The notes: generated from the letters alone by a model not told the origin. DNA of 64,000 bases from Kribbella jejuensis (GCF_006715085.1 NZ_VFMM01000001.1:2232001-2296000), one strand, 5' to 3'; counted from the stretch's first letter, positions 53,687-63,041 are shown. A program made the numbers and translations.

Positions 53687-54609
53687 ACGAGGGGGAGTTG
53701 GAGCCAGCCGCCTACGTCTTGGCGGCCGGATTTCAGGGCGGCGGTGCGGGCGCCGTGGTTGGCGGCGTGGATGGTGCCGATCAGGACGCGGGTGGGGTCG
53801 GGGAGGGACTGGGCGAGTAGGGCGCTCAGGTGGCGGCCGTAGCCGTGGCCTCGGTGTTCGGGGGCCAGGACCAGTTCGCGGACGACGTAGGCCGAGAGGC
53901 CCAGGGCGTCGTCGGGTTTGATGGTCGCGGCGGCGTAGCCGGCCCACTCGCCGTTGACGGTGACGTCGAACAGCAGGCCGTCGTCCGCGGATTCCTGCAG
54001 GTCGTCGAGGTCCTGGAGAGTGGCTTCCTCGACGTGGTGCGGGTGGTCGGCGTCGACGGCGGCGTATGCGCGGCGTGCGTCGTCGTAGTGGTCGACTTTC
54101 TTCGCCGGGCGGAGCGCGAGGCCGGGCGGTACGTCGTACGGCTGCAGCTCGCTGATCGGTGCGCCGAGGAACCGGCGGTCCGGGGTGGTGCCGTCGACGC
54201 CGGCGTCCGCGGTCCAGAGGCGGACGTACAGCGGGTGGTGGATGCCGTAGTACTCGCGTGCCGCGGCGGCGATCGCGGGCAGGTCGGGCGGTTCCGGCGA
54301 GCGCGTCATCGGGGTCGCGTCGACGAACGGCCTGGCCAGGTTCATGTTCTCGAACCGGATGCTGAACATCACGCCAAGATCGTTGCCAACAGCAACCCAA
54401 CGGTTGAGCATCGACCCGGCCGGCTTGCCCGGTGCGAGCCGGGCCGCCCGCAGCGCCGCGACGTCGAGGTCCTCGGCGAGCAGGATGTCCAGCGCGGCAT
54501 GCTCCTCGGCCAGGATCGCGAGCCGGCGCGCGTCGTCCACCCAGGTACGCGTCAGCGGGTGCTGCCGCTCCAACGTCCACCCAGCCAGCTGTTCAGCAGT
54601 AGGAATCAC
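53677..54609 (-). CDS. GNAT-type acetyltransferase
   Basis: 310 residues from GTG 54609, 11 bases after the nuoC stop. The C-terminal half carries a GNAT fold with the loop VLAPEHRGHGYGRHLSALLAQSL and AANHGARTAALKSGRQDVGGWLQLP at the end. The N-terminal half (about 1-150) is a longer extension, resembling double-GNAT proteins in which one half is degenerate. The substrate is unknown; it may be transcribed with nuoBC, which would be odd. Confidence 0.85.
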   Translation of the reverse strand: MIPTAEQLAGWTLERQHPLTRTWVDDARRLAILAEEHAALDILLAEDLDVAALRAARLAPGKPAGSMLNRWVAVGNDLGVMFSIRFENMNLARPFVDATPMTRSPEPPDLPAIAAAAREYYGIHHPLYVRLWTADAGVDGTTPDRRFLGAPISELQPYDVPPGLALRPAKKVDHYDDARRAYAAVDADHPHHVEEATLQDLDDLQESADDGLLFDVTVNGEWAGYAAATIKPDDALGLSAYVVRELVLAPEHRGHGYGRHLSALLAQSLPDPTRVLIGTIHAANHGARTAALKSGRQDVGGWLQLPLVQP

Positions 54610-54620
54610 AGCCGATCAGC

Positions 54621-55442
54621 CTACGACTCGTCCGCCCTGTCGGGCGGCGGGTCGCCCTGAGGAGGGCCTGACGGCCCCGCACCGGACGCGGGCGGCTCCG
54701 GTGGCGGGGTGGCCCGCGGCGCCGGCTGGTCCGGCTCAGGTGCGGACGGTGCGGCGTCCGCGGGAGTCTGGCGGCGGGTGCGGCGTTCGCCGGAGGCGGG
54801 CGTGCGGCGTGGGCGGGCTGGGGTGGAGGCCGCCTCGGCGGGCGCCAGTGGGTCGGGGTCGGGCGAACCTGGTGGGCGAGGCCCCCAGGTTTCGGGGTCG
54901 GGTACGCCCGGTGGAAGCGTGCGGCGGCGGCTCGGCGCGCCGGCGGGCGCGTGGTCGGATTCGCCGGGTTCCTTCGCGCCGGGCCACGGCTTGGCGACCC
55001 GGGAGGCGAGGACGAACTCCTTGCGCAGCGGGTGCCCCTCGAACTCCTCCGGCAGCAGCAGCGTGGTCAGATTCGGATGCCCGTCGAAGCCGATCCCGAA
55101 CATCTCGTGCGTCTCGCGTTCGTGCCAGTTCGCCCCGGCGTACACATCGGTCAGTGTCGGCAGTACGGCGTTGTCGCGCGGCACCAGCGTCCGCACCAGG
55201 ACGTGCTCGACGTGCGCACCGCCCCAGAAGTCCGCGAGATGCGACACCACCCGGAACCCGTCCTTGAGCTCGTCCGACGCGCTCAGGAAGTCGAAGAACG
55301 TCAACCCGACCGCGTCCCGCAGTACCTCGTGCGCCGCCACCCAGGACTCCGGCGGTACGTCGACCGCCGCCGGGCCGAAGCTGTCCGCCTCGGTGGCCGC
55401 GATCCCGGCGCCGGTCAGCGCCTGCAGCGCGTCCGAACTCAA
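54621..55442 (-). CDS. nuoC: NADH-quinone oxidoreductase subunit C with Pro-rich tail
   Basis: 273 residues from TTG 55442, which overlaps the nuoB stop (TTGA). Residues 1-150 are Nuo[89 protein letters not shown], which includes the GANWxERExxDMFGI-like core. Residues about 155-273 are a disordered Pro/Ala/Arg/Ser-rich extension absent from normal NuoC. nuoD, which should follow, is missing. Confidence 0.88.
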   Translation of the reverse strand: MSSDALQALTGAGIAATEADSFGPAAVDVPPESWVAAHEVLRDAVGLTFFDFLSASDELKDGFRVVSHLADFWGGAHVEHVLVRTLVPRDNAVLPTLTDVYAGANWHERETHEMFGIGFDGHPNLTTLLLPEEFEGHPLRKEFVLASRVAKPWPGAKEPGESDHAPAGAPSRRRTLPPGVPDPETWGPRPPGSPDPDPLAPAEAASTPARPRRTPASGERRTRRQTPADAAPSAPEPDQPAPRATPPPEPPASGAGPSGPPQGDPPPDRADES

Positions 55443-55996
55443 GGCTGCACCAGGCCCCGCGTCAACGCGCCCACCGACGGCTCGTCGTACCGGCTCGCGA
55501 CGGTCTCGCCGGCGATCTTCTCCTGCAGTTTGAGGATGCCCTGCAGCAGCGCCTCCGGTCGCGGCGGGCAGCCCGGTACGTACACATCGACGGGAATGAT
55601 CTGGTCGACGCCCTTCGTCACGCAGTACGAGTCCCAGTACGGGCCGCCGGAGTTCGAGCAGGAGCCGAACGAGATCACATACTTCGGCTCGGGCATCTGG
55701 TCGTACAGCCGCTTGATCGCGGGCGCCATCTTGTCGGTGACGGTGCCGGACACCACCATCAGGTCCGCCTGCCGCGGTCCGGGCGCGAACGGGATCACGC
55801 CGAGCCGGATGAAGTCGTGCCGGCCCATCGACGCGGCGATGAACTCGATCGCGCAGCAGGCCAGACCGAAGTTGAACACCCAGAGCGAGTACTTCCGGCC
55901 CCAGTTCAGCAGGTACCGCACGGGCTCCGGCGCGAGCCGTGCCAGCGCACCCACCTCCGGCCGCACGGTCGGCATCCCCAGCTCGGTTTCGGCCAT
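55439..55996 (-). CDS. nuoB: NADH-quinone oxidoreductase subunit B
   Basis: 185 residues. The four cluster-N2 Cys are in [21 protein letters not shown] and VPGCPPRPE, so electron transfer to quinone should be intact. ATG 55996. It starts the B-C block; nuoA, which normally comes first, is not seen. The 89-base gap upstream is shared with the divergent NCS1 gene. Confidence 0.94.
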   Translation of the reverse strand: MAETELGMPTVRPEVGALARLAPEPVRYLLNWGRKYSLWVFNFGLACCAIEFIAASMGRHDFIRLGVIPFAPGPRQADLMVVSGTVTDKMAPAIKRLYDQMPEPKYVISFGSCSNSGGPYWDSYCVTKGVDQIIPVDVYVPGCPPRPEALLQGILKLQEKIAGETVASRYDEPSVGALTRGLVQP

Positions 55997-56015
55997 GTGG
56001 CCAGCCTATAACTCG

Positions 56016-56071
56016 TTGACCGCCCACGACCCGCGTCCTACCGTCGTTTTGAACAGGACTGGACAGGTCCT
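56016..56071 (+). promoter_or_regulatory. Predicted promoter and inverted repeat of the NCS1 operon
   Basis: TTGACC (56016-56021), 17 bases, TACCGT (56039-56044). Just downstream AGGAC (56055-56059) and GTCCT (56067-56071) form an inverted repeat with a 7-base spacer, possibly the site of the GntR regulator encoded at the end of the operon. Confidence 0.4.
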
Positions 56072-56085
56072 TCGAAGGAGCCGAG

Positions 56086-57537
56086 ATGACCGATCAGGTC
56101 GAGGTGCAGCAGACCCGCGCGCTGTCCGTCGAGAGCAACGGGCTGAACGTGATCGCGGACGCGGACCGCAAGGGCCGACCGAGCCAGTTGTTCTGGCCGT
56201 GGTTCGGGGCCAACGTATCCGTTCTCGGCCTGAGCTACGGCGCGTTCGCGCTCGGGTTCGGCATCTCGTTCTGGCAGGCGGTGATCGCCGGGCTGATCGG
56301 AGTGGTGTTCTCGTTTCTGCTCTGCGGGCTGATCGCGCTGGCCGGAAAACGTGGCTCGGCGCCGACCATGGTGCTCAGCCGGGCCGCGTTCGGGGTCCGC
56401 GGCAACAAGCTTCCGTCGCTGATCTCCTGGCTGCTGACGGTCGGCTGGGAGACCGTGCTGACGATCCTCGCGACGCTGGCGACGGCCACCGTCTTCGAAC
56501 GCCTCGGCTGGGGCGGTGGCGCGCTGACCAAGGTGATCGCGCTGATCGTGGTCGGCCTGCTGACGGTGGCCTGCGGCGTACTCGGGTTCGATCTGATCAT
56601 GCGGGCGCAGACCGTGATCACGATCGTCACCGGCGTACTGACCGTCGTGTACCTGGTCCTGGTCGCCGACCAGCTGCACTGGACGACGGTTTCGTCGATT
56701 CCGAACGGCTCCACGCAGGCGGTGATCGGCGCGCTCGTGTTCCTGATGACGGGTTTCGGGCTGGGCTGGGTGAACGCCGCCGCGGACTACTCGCGGTACC
56801 TGCCGCGCCGGTCGTCCAGTGCGGGCGTGGTCGGCTGGACGACGTTCGGCGGATCGGTCGCCCCGGTCGTACTGCTGGTGTTCGGTCTGCTGCTCGCCGG
56901 CTCGTCGGAGGACCTCAGCAAGGCGATCGGTGCCGACCCGATCGGGGCGCTGGCGGCGCAGTTGCCCACCTGGTTCCTGGTGCCGTTCGTGGTCGTCGCG
57001 GTGCTCGGGCTGGTCGGTGGCGCCGTGCTCGACATCTACTCGTCCGGGCTCGCGCTGCTGTCGCTCGGGCTGCCGGTGAAGCGGTACGTCGCGGCGTTCG
57101 TCGACGGCGTGGTGATGATCGCGGGGACGATCTACGTCGTGTTCTACGGCGGGAAGTTCCTCGGGCAGTTCCAGGGGTTCCTGATCACGCTCGGCGTACC
57201 GATCGCCGCATGGTGCGGGATCATGCTGGCCGACATCGCCGCGCGCCGGCGCGACTACGCCGAGGACGACCTCTACCGGCCGGAAGGACGCTACGGCGAC
57301 ATCCGGTGGCTGCCGGTGCTGACCGTGCTCGTTGCCACCGGCATCGGGTGGGGCCTGGTGACGAACACGCTGGCGTCCTGGCTGACCTGGCAGGGGTACC
57401 TGCTCGGCGCGGTCGGGCTCGGCGGGAAGAGCGGGTCCTGGGCGTACGCGAACCTCGGTGTACTCGTGGCGCTGGTGCTCGGGTTCGTCGTGCAGTGGTT
57501 CGGCGGGCGGCCCGCCGTACGGCGTCAGGAGGCGTGA
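56086..57537 (+). CDS. NCS1 family cytosine/purine/allantoin-type permease
   Basis: 483 residues, 12 predicted helices. NCS1 features: FWPWFGANVSVLGLSYGAFALGFGISFWQA near the start and GWVNAAADYSRYLPR in the middle. It imports nucleobases, hydantoins, allantoin or thiamine precursors by proton or sodium symport. The next gene begins three bases after its stop, so the permease, hydrolase and regulator form one operon. Confidence 0.92.
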   Translation: MTDQVEVQQTRALSVESNGLNVIADADRKGRPSQLFWPWFGANVSVLGLSYGAFALGFGISFWQAVIAGLIGVVFSFLLCGLIALAGKRGSAPTMVLSRAAFGVRGNKLPSLISWLLTVGWETVLTILATLATATVFERLGWGGGALTKVIALIVVGLLTVACGVLGFDLIMRAQTVITIVTGVLTVVYLVLVADQLHWTTVSSIPNGSTQAVIGALVFLMTGFGLGWVNAAADYSRYLPRRSSSAGVVGWTTFGGSVAPVVLLVFGLLLAGSSEDLSKAIGADPIGALAAQLPTWFLVPFVVVAVLGLVGGAVLDIYSSGLALLSLGLPVKRYVAAFVDGVVMIAGTIYVVFYGGKFLGQFQGFLITLGVPIAAWCGIMLADIAARRRDYAEDDLYRPEGRYGDIRWLPVLTVLVATGIGWGLVTNTLASWLTWQGYLLGAVGLGGKSGSWAYANLGVLVALVLGFVVQWFGGRPAVRRQEA

Positions 57538-57540
57538 CCG

Positions 57541-58053
57541 GTGCTGGCACTGATCGATCTGCAGCGGATCTTCGCGGACCCGTCGTCGGGCTGGGCGACA
57601 CCTGACTTCCGGCGGGTGGTGGATCCGGTACGGGAGCTGATCAAGCTGTTCTCGCCTGACGTGGTGTTCACGCGGTTCATCGCGCCGGAGAAGCCCGCGG
57701 GCGCGTGGACCGGGTACTACGAGGCCTTCCCGTTCGCCCTGCAGCCCGCTGATGCCGAGGACTACCAGTTGGTGGACGAGTTCAAGGGCGCTCCAACGCT
57801 GGACAAGACCACGTTCGGTGCCTGGGGCCCCGAATTGGCGGCACGGGTCGACGACCGGCTGGTGCTGGCCGGGGTGGCGACGGACTGTTGTGTGATCAGT
57901 ACGGCGCTGGCCGCGGTCGACGCCGGCGTCCAGGTGCAGGTGGTCGAGGAGGCGTGCGCCGGGTCGACCGCGGAGAACCATGCGAAGGCGATCGACGTGA
58001 TGCGGCTGTACGCGCCGATGCTGGAGATTGTGAGCGTGGAGCAGTTGCGATGA
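57541..58053 (+). CDS. Isochorismatase-like cysteine hydrolase
   Basis: 170 residues, GTG 57541. The triad of this superfamily is D6 (LALIDLQ), K89 (LDKTTFGAW) and a Cys at 117 (GVATDCCV; 116 is also Cys), with the cis-peptide segment before it. Such enzymes hydrolyse amides or ureides such as N-carbamoyl compounds. Placed after an NCS1 permease, it probably opens an imported heterocycle or its carbamoyl product. Confidence 0.92.
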   Translation: MLALIDLQRIFADPSSGWATPDFRRVVDPVRELIKLFSPDVVFTRFIAPEKPAGAWTGYYEAFPFALQPADAEDYQLVDEFKGAPTLDKTTFGAWGPELAARVDDRLVLAGVATDCCVISTALAAVDAGVQVQVVEEACAGSTAENHAKAIDVMRLYAPMLEIVSVEQLR

Positions 58054-58751
58054 TCCGCCTGAAGCACGAGCGGATTGCGCGGGTACTGGCCCGGGAGATC
58101 AAGTCGGGCGCCGTCCGGCCCGGGTCACAGTTGCCCGGCGAGGTGGAACTGGCGAAGCGGTTCTCGGTCAGCCGGAACACGGTTCGCGCCGCTCTCGCCG
58201 TACTCGCCGAGGACGACCTGATCGCGACGCGGACCGGCAAGGGGTCGTACGTCCTGTTCGACGGGCGGCCCTTGGACGGGCGCCTCGGCTGGACCCACGC
58301 CCTGTCCGAGCAGGGCGTCGAGACCCGGATGCGCACGGTCCGGATCGAGCTCGAGGACGACGCCGACCTGGCCGCGCGCTTCGACCTCGGATCGCCGTCG
58401 TTCGTGGTGATCGAGCGCGTCCGGCAGCTCACCGACGGTACGTCGATCTCGCTCGAGCGCAGCCGGATCCCGGCCCTCGACACCCTGCGCGACCTGTCCG
58501 AACGCGGTCTCGACAACGGCTCGATCAGCGTCACCCTGAACCGGGCGGGCCTCTACCTCGACCACTGCGAACAACGCCTCCGCGGCCGCCCCCTCACCCC
58601 GGTCGAGGCCGGCCACCTGAATCGCCCGGCCGGCACCTGGTTCCTGCACACCACCCGGACCAGCTGGACCGCCACCGACCAGTTCGCCGAACACGCCGAC
58701 GAACTCCTCGACCCCACCCACTACGAACTGAGCCTGTCCTACAACAGCTGA
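58050..58751 (+). CDS. GntR/HutC family regulator
   Basis: 233 residues from ATG 58050 (ATGA overlap with the hydrolase gene). The winged HTH (LAREIKSGAVRPGSQLPGEVELAKRFSVSRNTVRAALAVLAEDDLIATRTGKGSYV) is followed by a UTRA ligand domain (about 80-233) with SISLERSRIP. It likely controls its own operon in response to the permease substrate. Confidence 0.92.
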   Translation: MIRLKHERIARVLAREIKSGAVRPGSQLPGEVELAKRFSVSRNTVRAALAVLAEDDLIATRTGKGSYVLFDGRPLDGRLGWTHALSEQGVETRMRTVRIELEDDADLAARFDLGSPSFVVIERVRQLTDGTSISLERSRIPALDTLRDLSERGLDNGSISVTLNRAGLYLDHCEQRLRGRPLTPVEAGHLNRPAGTWFLHTTRTSWTATDQFAEHADELLDPTHYELSLSYNS

Positions 58752-58758
58752 ACCGGTC

Positions 58759-58803
58759 CCTAAGGGGGTAGTTGCCGGGGGCATAGGGAGTTGTGCTGAT
58801 GTG
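58759..58803 (+). promoter_or_regulatory. Promoter-like element, copy 1 of 2
   Basis: CCTAAG (58759-58764), 18 bases, ATAGGG (58783-58788), 9 bases, GATGTG (58798-58803) as a likely transcription start region, then CGGGTC. The same order and identical spacings recur at 59123. A TTCTC/GAGAA hairpin (58830-58845) lies in the 5' leader before the GGAGG ribosome-binding site. Confidence 0.6.
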
Positions 58804-58861
58804 GCGGGTCTCCTCAGGGGCGGACTGTGTTCTCACGAGCGAGAAGCAGTCGGAGGAAATC

Positions 58862-59017
58862 ATGTTCGTTTACTCGACCGCCGCGGTTCAGGCGGAGATG
58901 AAGTACCGCCAGGAGCGGATCCGCCGCGACTTCCAGCGTCCCGTGTGGTTCCGCAAGCGGCTGCCGCAGCCCCCGCCGCCCTGTGCGCCCGAGCTGCGGG
59001 CCCGGCCGGCGATGTGA
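58862..59017 (+). CDS. Small basic protein, member 1 of a tandem trio
   Basis: 51 residues; ATG 58862 with CGGAGGAAATC upstream. It contains VQAEMKYRQERIRRDFQ followed by a Pro-rich tail (LPQPPPPC). The motif V-x-AE-x2-YR-x-ER-x2-RD-[FY] is shared with the two following small proteins, so they are paralogues. No known domain, signal peptide or membrane segment; the central part should form one amphipathic basic helix. It is a unit of its own, with a promoter-like element before it and a strong terminator behind it. Confidence 0.8.
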   Translation: MFVYSTAAVQAEMKYRQERIRRDFQRPVWFRKRLPQPPPPCAPELRARPAM

Positions 59018-59052
59018 CCGCACGTTCACCGCCGTACCAGACCCCTCCCCCC

Positions 59053-59095
59053 GGCGCGGCCGGCTCGTCGTGAGCCGGCCGCGCCCCTGTCGTTT
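59053..59095 (+). terminator. Strong hairpin terminator after small gene 1
   Basis: GGCGCGGCCGGCTC (59053-59066) and GAGCCGGCCGCGCC (59072-59085) pair perfectly over 14 bp with a 5-base loop, followed by CCTGTCGTTT. Confidence 0.8.
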
Positions 59096-59122
59096 CAGGA
59101 GCACTAGGACCCCCTGAGACCG

Positions 59123-59167
59123 CCTAAGTGGCACCAGGGCGCAGGGATAGGGAGGAGTTCCGATGTG
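59123..59167 (+). promoter_or_regulatory. Promoter-like element, copy 2 of 2
   Basis: CCTAAG (59123-59128), 18 bases, ATAGGG (59147-59152), 9 bases, GATGTG (59162-59167), same spacing as copy 1. Downstream GCCGGC-AGCGA-GCCGGC (59200-59216) makes a 6-bp hairpin before the CGGAGG ribosome-binding site. Confidence 0.6.
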
Positions 59168-59235
59168 CGGGTCCACCTCAGACGCGCAGATTAGTGGTTG
59201 CCGGCAGCGAGCCGGCGCAGACAACGGAGGAACAC

Positions 59236-59364
59236 ATGTTCAGCAACGCATCGGTCAAGGCAGAGGTCGACTACCGCAGGGAGCGCCTCAGCCGTGACTT
59301 CCGGCAGCACCGGGAGTCCCGCGGCCGCCGGACCATCAGCCACCTGTTCGGCCGGAAAGCCTGA
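59236..59364 (+). CDS. Small basic protein, member 2 of a tandem trio
   Basis: 42 residues; ATG 59236 with ACGGAGGAACAC upstream. VKAEVDYRRERLSRDFR aligns with VQAEMKYRQERIRRDFQ of member 1, followed by a short Arg-rich end (RGRRTISHLFGRKA). High basic charge suggests nucleic-acid or membrane contact, or a partner protein. It shares a promoter with member 3. Confidence 0.8.
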   Translation: MFSNASVKAEVDYRRERLSRDFRQHRESRGRRTISHLFGRKA

Positions 59365-59379
59365 GAGGAGGAACCGACC

Positions 59380-59544
59380 ATGATCAACATGCCACTGACC
59401 CCGGACTCCGTACGAGCCGAGACCGCGTACCGGCTGGAGCGCGCCAAGCGTGACTACCGGGCCGCGAACCGCCGCAAGCGGACCGCGAAGGAGACCGAGC
59501 GCCCCGAGGCGCGGCCCGCCCTTCGACCCCGTCCGGTCGCATGA
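59380..59544 (+). CDS. Small basic protein, member 3 of a tandem trio
   Basis: 54 residues; ATG 59380 with GAGAGGAGGAACC upstream, 15 bases after member 2. [17 protein letters not shown] matches the shared motif, and the tail is Arg/Pro/Glu rich. The frame is missed easily because it is short. Co-transcribed with member 2 up to the terminator at 59557. Confidence 0.78.
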   Translation: MINMPLTPDSVRAETAYRLERAKRDYRAANRRKRTAKETERPEARPALRPRPVA

Positions 59545-59556
59545 CCGCCGGAACCG

Positions 59557-59598
59557 CCGTCCCTGATCGAGCAGCACAGATCAGGGACGGCTTTTCTG
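59557..59598 (+). terminator. Intrinsic terminator after the small-protein trio
   Basis: CCGTCCCTGATC (59557-59568) and GATCAGGGACGG (59579-59590) pair perfectly over 12 bp with a 10-base loop, followed by CTTTTCTG. Confidence 0.9.
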
Positions 59599-59669
59599 TC
59601 GCCGGTTCCGCGACTGGAAGAACTCACACAACGGGATGCCGTCGATTTGTGTCGGCGCCAGGGGCGAAG

Positions 59670-62588
59670 ATGGACGACGTGCCCTGGAATTCGACACCTC
59701 TCGTCGGCCGCTCGTCCGAGATGGCCGCCCTGCTCAGCGCCGTGGACGACGCCAAGACGCGCCGCGCCGGTGCCGTGCTGCTGTCCGGCGACGCCGGCGT
59801 CGGCAAGACCCGGATGCTCGACGAGGTCGCGACCGGTGCGCACGAGCGCGGTTTCGGAGTACTGGTCGGGCACTGCACCGACTTCGGCGACGCCGGCCTG
59901 CCGTACCAGCCGTTCTCGGAGATCTTCGGCCGGCTGGCCGGCGACCGCCCCGACCTGGTCGAGGGCGTGCTGCGGAACTTCCCCGCGATCGGCCGCCTGC
60001 TGCCCGCGCACCGCCTGCTCGGCGCCCAGCCCGCGCCGCAGGAGGCCCAGCTCGACCGGGCCGCGCTGTTCGACGCGGTCCTCGGCGCGTTCACCGCACT
60101 CTCGACCAGCGAGCCGCAGTTGGTGATCATCGAGGACGCGCACTGGGCCGACGACTCGACCCGGGACCTGATCGGTTTCCTGATCACCCGGCTGACCTCG
60201 CAGCGCCTCGCGCTCGTGGTGTCGTACCGCAGCGACGACCTGCACCGCCGGCACCCGCTACGCCGCCCGATCGCCGAGTGGTCCCGCAACCCCCGGGTCG
60301 GCCGGGTCAACCTGCTGCCCCTCGACGCCGAGGAGTCCCGCACGCTGCTGCACTCGCTGCTGCGCGCTCCGCTGCCTCCGATGGAGGAGCGGCGGATCCT
60401 GGAGCGGGCCGGCGGCAACGCGTTCTTCACCGAGGAGCTCGCGGCCGCGGCGTCGATGGGCGACAACGACGGCGTACCGCCCGACCTGGCGGATCTGCTG
60501 CTCGTCCGCCTCGACCCGCTGTCCGACGACGCCCGCCAGGTCGCCCGGGTGATCGCGGTCGCCGGTCACCGCGTTCCGCACACGCTGCTCACCGCGGTCG
60601 CCGACCTCCCGGACCGCGAGCTCGACGAGGCCCTGCGCGAGCTGATCGACGCCCACATCATCGACATCCCCACCACCGATCGGTACTACTTCCGCCACGC
60701 CCTGCTGGCCGAGGCTGTGTACGACGACCTGCTGCCAGGCGAGCGCGTCCGCCTGCACGCGGCGTACGTGAAGGCCCTCAAGGACCAGACCGTGGCCGGT
60801 ACGGCGGCCGAGCTCGCGGGGCATGCCACCCGGTCGCACAACCTGCCGGTCGCGTTCGAGGCCCGGGTCCGAGCAGGTGAGGAGGCGATCTCGGTCGCCG
60901 CGCCGCAGGACGCGCTCAAGCACTACGAGCTGGCGCTGGAGCTGTTCCCGAACCGGGCGCCTGACAGCGCGATCGACAAGACCTGGCTGATCGTCCAGAC
61001 CGCGACCGCCGCGACCCTGTCGTCGCAGCACCTGCGCGCGGTGAAGATCCTGCGCAAGGCGCTGGCCGATCTTCCGCCCGATGCGCCGAAGCTCGAGCGG
61101 GCGCAGCTACTCCTCCCGCTGGCCGACATCGCGCTGGTGATCGACCAGGACCAGGAGTCCCACGAGGCCGTGTCGCAGGCGCTGAAGCTGGTCAACGACG
61201 AGCCGGCCAGCGTGTTCAAGGCGCAGGTCGCTTCGCTGTACGCGCGGGTCTCCGACGCGCTCGGCCGCCCGATGGAGGCCGAACGGTGGGCGCACAAGGC
61301 GCTCGAGATCGCCCGGGACGCCGGTCAGGAGTCCGCCGCCAGCGACGCCGGGATCACCCTCGCCCAACTGCGGCGCCGCGCCGGCGATCCGGAGACGGCG
61401 GTGAAGCAGCTCGAGGAGGCCGCCGTCCGGGCGCAGCTCACCGGGGACCCGGCCGCCGAGGTGCGCAGCCGGTTCCTGCTCGGCTCCACGCGCTACGAGC
61501 AGGGCGACCTGCTCAACGCGAAGGCCGCGCTGTCGTTCGCGACCAAGCGGGCCGGGGAGCTCGGGCGGCAGTGGGCGGCGTACGGGTTCGACGCGCGCCG
61601 GATGCTGGCGCTGACCCAGTTCATGCTCGGTGAGTGGGACGAGGCGTCGGCGACCGCGCGGACGGACTCGATGACGCCGGCCGCGGCCGCGGCGGCACTC
61701 CGGGCGGTGGAGTTCTCGGTCCGCAGCGGGCGCGGTGACACCGCGGTCGCGGAGGAGTTCGAGATGTCCCGCAAGTGGTGGGACCTGGACATCATGCTGC
61801 CGATCATCGGGCTGCAGCCGGCCGTGGACGCGTACCGGATGCTCGACAAGCCGGCCGAGGCGGAGAAGCTGATCGCCGACGTCTCCACGCTGTGTGCCGA
61901 CCTGTTCCAGACCGAGTGGTTCCTCGGGCGGATCCGGTTCGCAACGCTCGGGCTACAGCTGTTGTGCCACCGCGCGGTCGGCGAGCCGTCGGCAGCGGCG
62001 GACCTGGCCGAGCGCGGGGCCGAGCTGCTGTCGATCGGTCAGGCGACCGCGGAGAAGGGGCTGCCGCCGGGGCGGTTGATGGGCGTCGAGGGGCTGGCCT
62101 GGCTGGCGCGGCTGGAGTCGGAGTGGGATCGGTTGCGGTGGCTGGCCGGGATCGACGCGCCGACGCCGGAGGACCATGTCGCGTCGTGGCAGCGCACGGC
62201 CGACGCGTTCGGGTACGGGTACGTCTTCGAGCAGGCGTGGTCCCGGGTGCGGCTGTCGGACGCGCTGCGTGCGGCAGGGCGGGTCGCGGAGGCGAACGAG
62301 CAGTCCGCGTTGGCGGCCGAGGTCGGGCGCGAGCTGAATGCGCGGCCGTTGCTCGAGGAGGCCGGTGGCGGGGACGCGCACGGTGCGAGTGCGCTGACGT
62401 CGCGCGAGACCGAAGTACTGCGGTTGCTCGCCGAGGGCCGGACCAACCGGCAGTTGGCGCGCGAGCTGTACATCAGCGAGAAGACCGTCAGCGTGCACGT
62501 GTCGAACATCCTCGCCAAGCTCGGTGTCCGCTCGCGGACCGAAGCAGCCGCGGTGGCCAGGCGCGACGGGCTGCTCACCGAGGACTAG
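59670..62588 (+). CDS. LAL-family LuxR transcriptional regulator
   Basis: 972 residues; ATG 59670 has AGGGG five bases upstream. An N-terminal AAA/STAND ATPase: Walker A GDAGVGKT (40-47), Walker [11 protein letters not shown] (about 152). The middle (about 400-880) is a TPR-like helical repeat region. The C-terminal LuxR HTH is [60 protein letters not shown] regulators activate pathways after ligand-driven ATP-dependent assembly. It begins 72 bases after the trio's terminator, so it is a separate unit. Confidence 0.94.
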   Translation: MDDVPWNSTPLVGRSSEMAALLSAVDDAKTRRAGAVLLSGDAGVGKTRMLDEVATGAHERGFGVLVGHCTDFGDAGLPYQPFSEIFGRLAGDRPDLVEGVLRNFPAIGRLLPAHRLLGAQPAPQEAQLDRAALFDAVLGAFTALSTSEPQLVIIEDAHWADDSTRDLIGFLITRLTSQRLALVVSYRSDDLHRRHPLRRPIAEWSRNPRVGRVNLLPLDAEESRTLLHSLLRAPLPPMEERRILERAGGNAFFTEELAAAASMGDNDGVPPDLADLLLVRLDPLSDDARQVARVIAVAGHRVPHTLLTAVADLPDRELDEALRELIDAHIIDIPTTDRYYFRHALLAEAVYDDLLPGERVRLHAAYVKALKDQTVAGTAAELAGHATRSHNLPVAFEARVRAGEEAISVAAPQDALKHYELALELFPNRAPDSAIDKTWLIVQTATAATLSSQHLRAVKILRKALADLPPDAPKLERAQLLLPLADIALVIDQDQESHEAVSQALKLVNDEPASVFKAQVASLYARVSDALGRPMEAERWAHKALEIARDAGQESAASDAGITLAQLRRRAGDPETAVKQLEEAAVRAQLTGDPAAEVRSRFLLGSTRYEQGDLLNAKAALSFATKRAGELGRQWAAYGFDARRMLALTQFMLGEWDEASATARTDSMTPAAAAAALRAVEFSVRSGRGDTAVAEEFEMSRKWWDLDIMLPIIGLQPAVDAYRMLDKPAEAEKLIADVSTLCADLFQTEWFLGRIRFATLGLQLLCHRAVGEPSAAADLAERGAELLSIGQATAEKGLPPGRLMGVEGLAWLARLESEWDRLRWLAGIDAPTPEDHVASWQRTADAFGYGYVFEQAWSRVRLSDALRAAGRVAEANEQSALAAEVGRELNARPLLEEAGGGDAHGASALTSRETEVLRLLAEGRTNRQLARELYISEKTVSVHVSNILAKLGVRSRTEAAAVARRDGLLTED

Positions 62589-62601
62589 GGCGTGTCTGGT
62601 C

Positions 62602-62808
62602 CTAGCCGTGGCGGCGTTTGGGTTCGGCGTCCAGGTGCCGGGCCCGGGCCCGAGCCAGTTCGTCAGGCTCGGGCTCGCGGCGTGGCGCGGGGCGGCTGAC
62701 TCCGGTGATGTCGTCGAAGACCTTGCGGGCGTGCCGCATCCGCGCTGCGGCCAACAACACCAACCCGGCCGCAGCGAGGGTGATCAATACCCACAGTTGC
62801 CACGACAT
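62602..62808 (-). CDS. Small membrane protein
   Basis: 68 residues; ATG 62806-62808 with GTGAGG upstream. One N-terminal membrane helix (VLITLAAAGLVLLAAARM) precedes a charged cytoplasmic tail (DDITGVSRPAPRREPEPDELARARARHLDAE). No family known. It faces the LAL gene convergently. Confidence 0.65.
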   Translation of the reverse strand: MSWQLWVLITLAAAGLVLLAAARMRHARKVFDDITGVSRPAPRREPEPDELARARARHLDAEPKRRHG

Positions 62809-63041
62809 AGCCTCACCACCACGTGCTCGCCCCGTTCCCCCGAGTAATCACCATAACCCCGAACCCAGCGCTTGGCGACCGGCTGTACGCAATCCGTTAA
62901 GAACGGCGCTTGAAACTCCCGTTTGTTGCCCCACGCAAGCACAAACGGTGACCAGGGCAACGGAAATTGAAGGGACTTTCAGTTACTCCGGGGAGTGAGC
63001 CGCCGGCCGCTCAACAGACACGTAGCGCGACGGTCCGCCGT

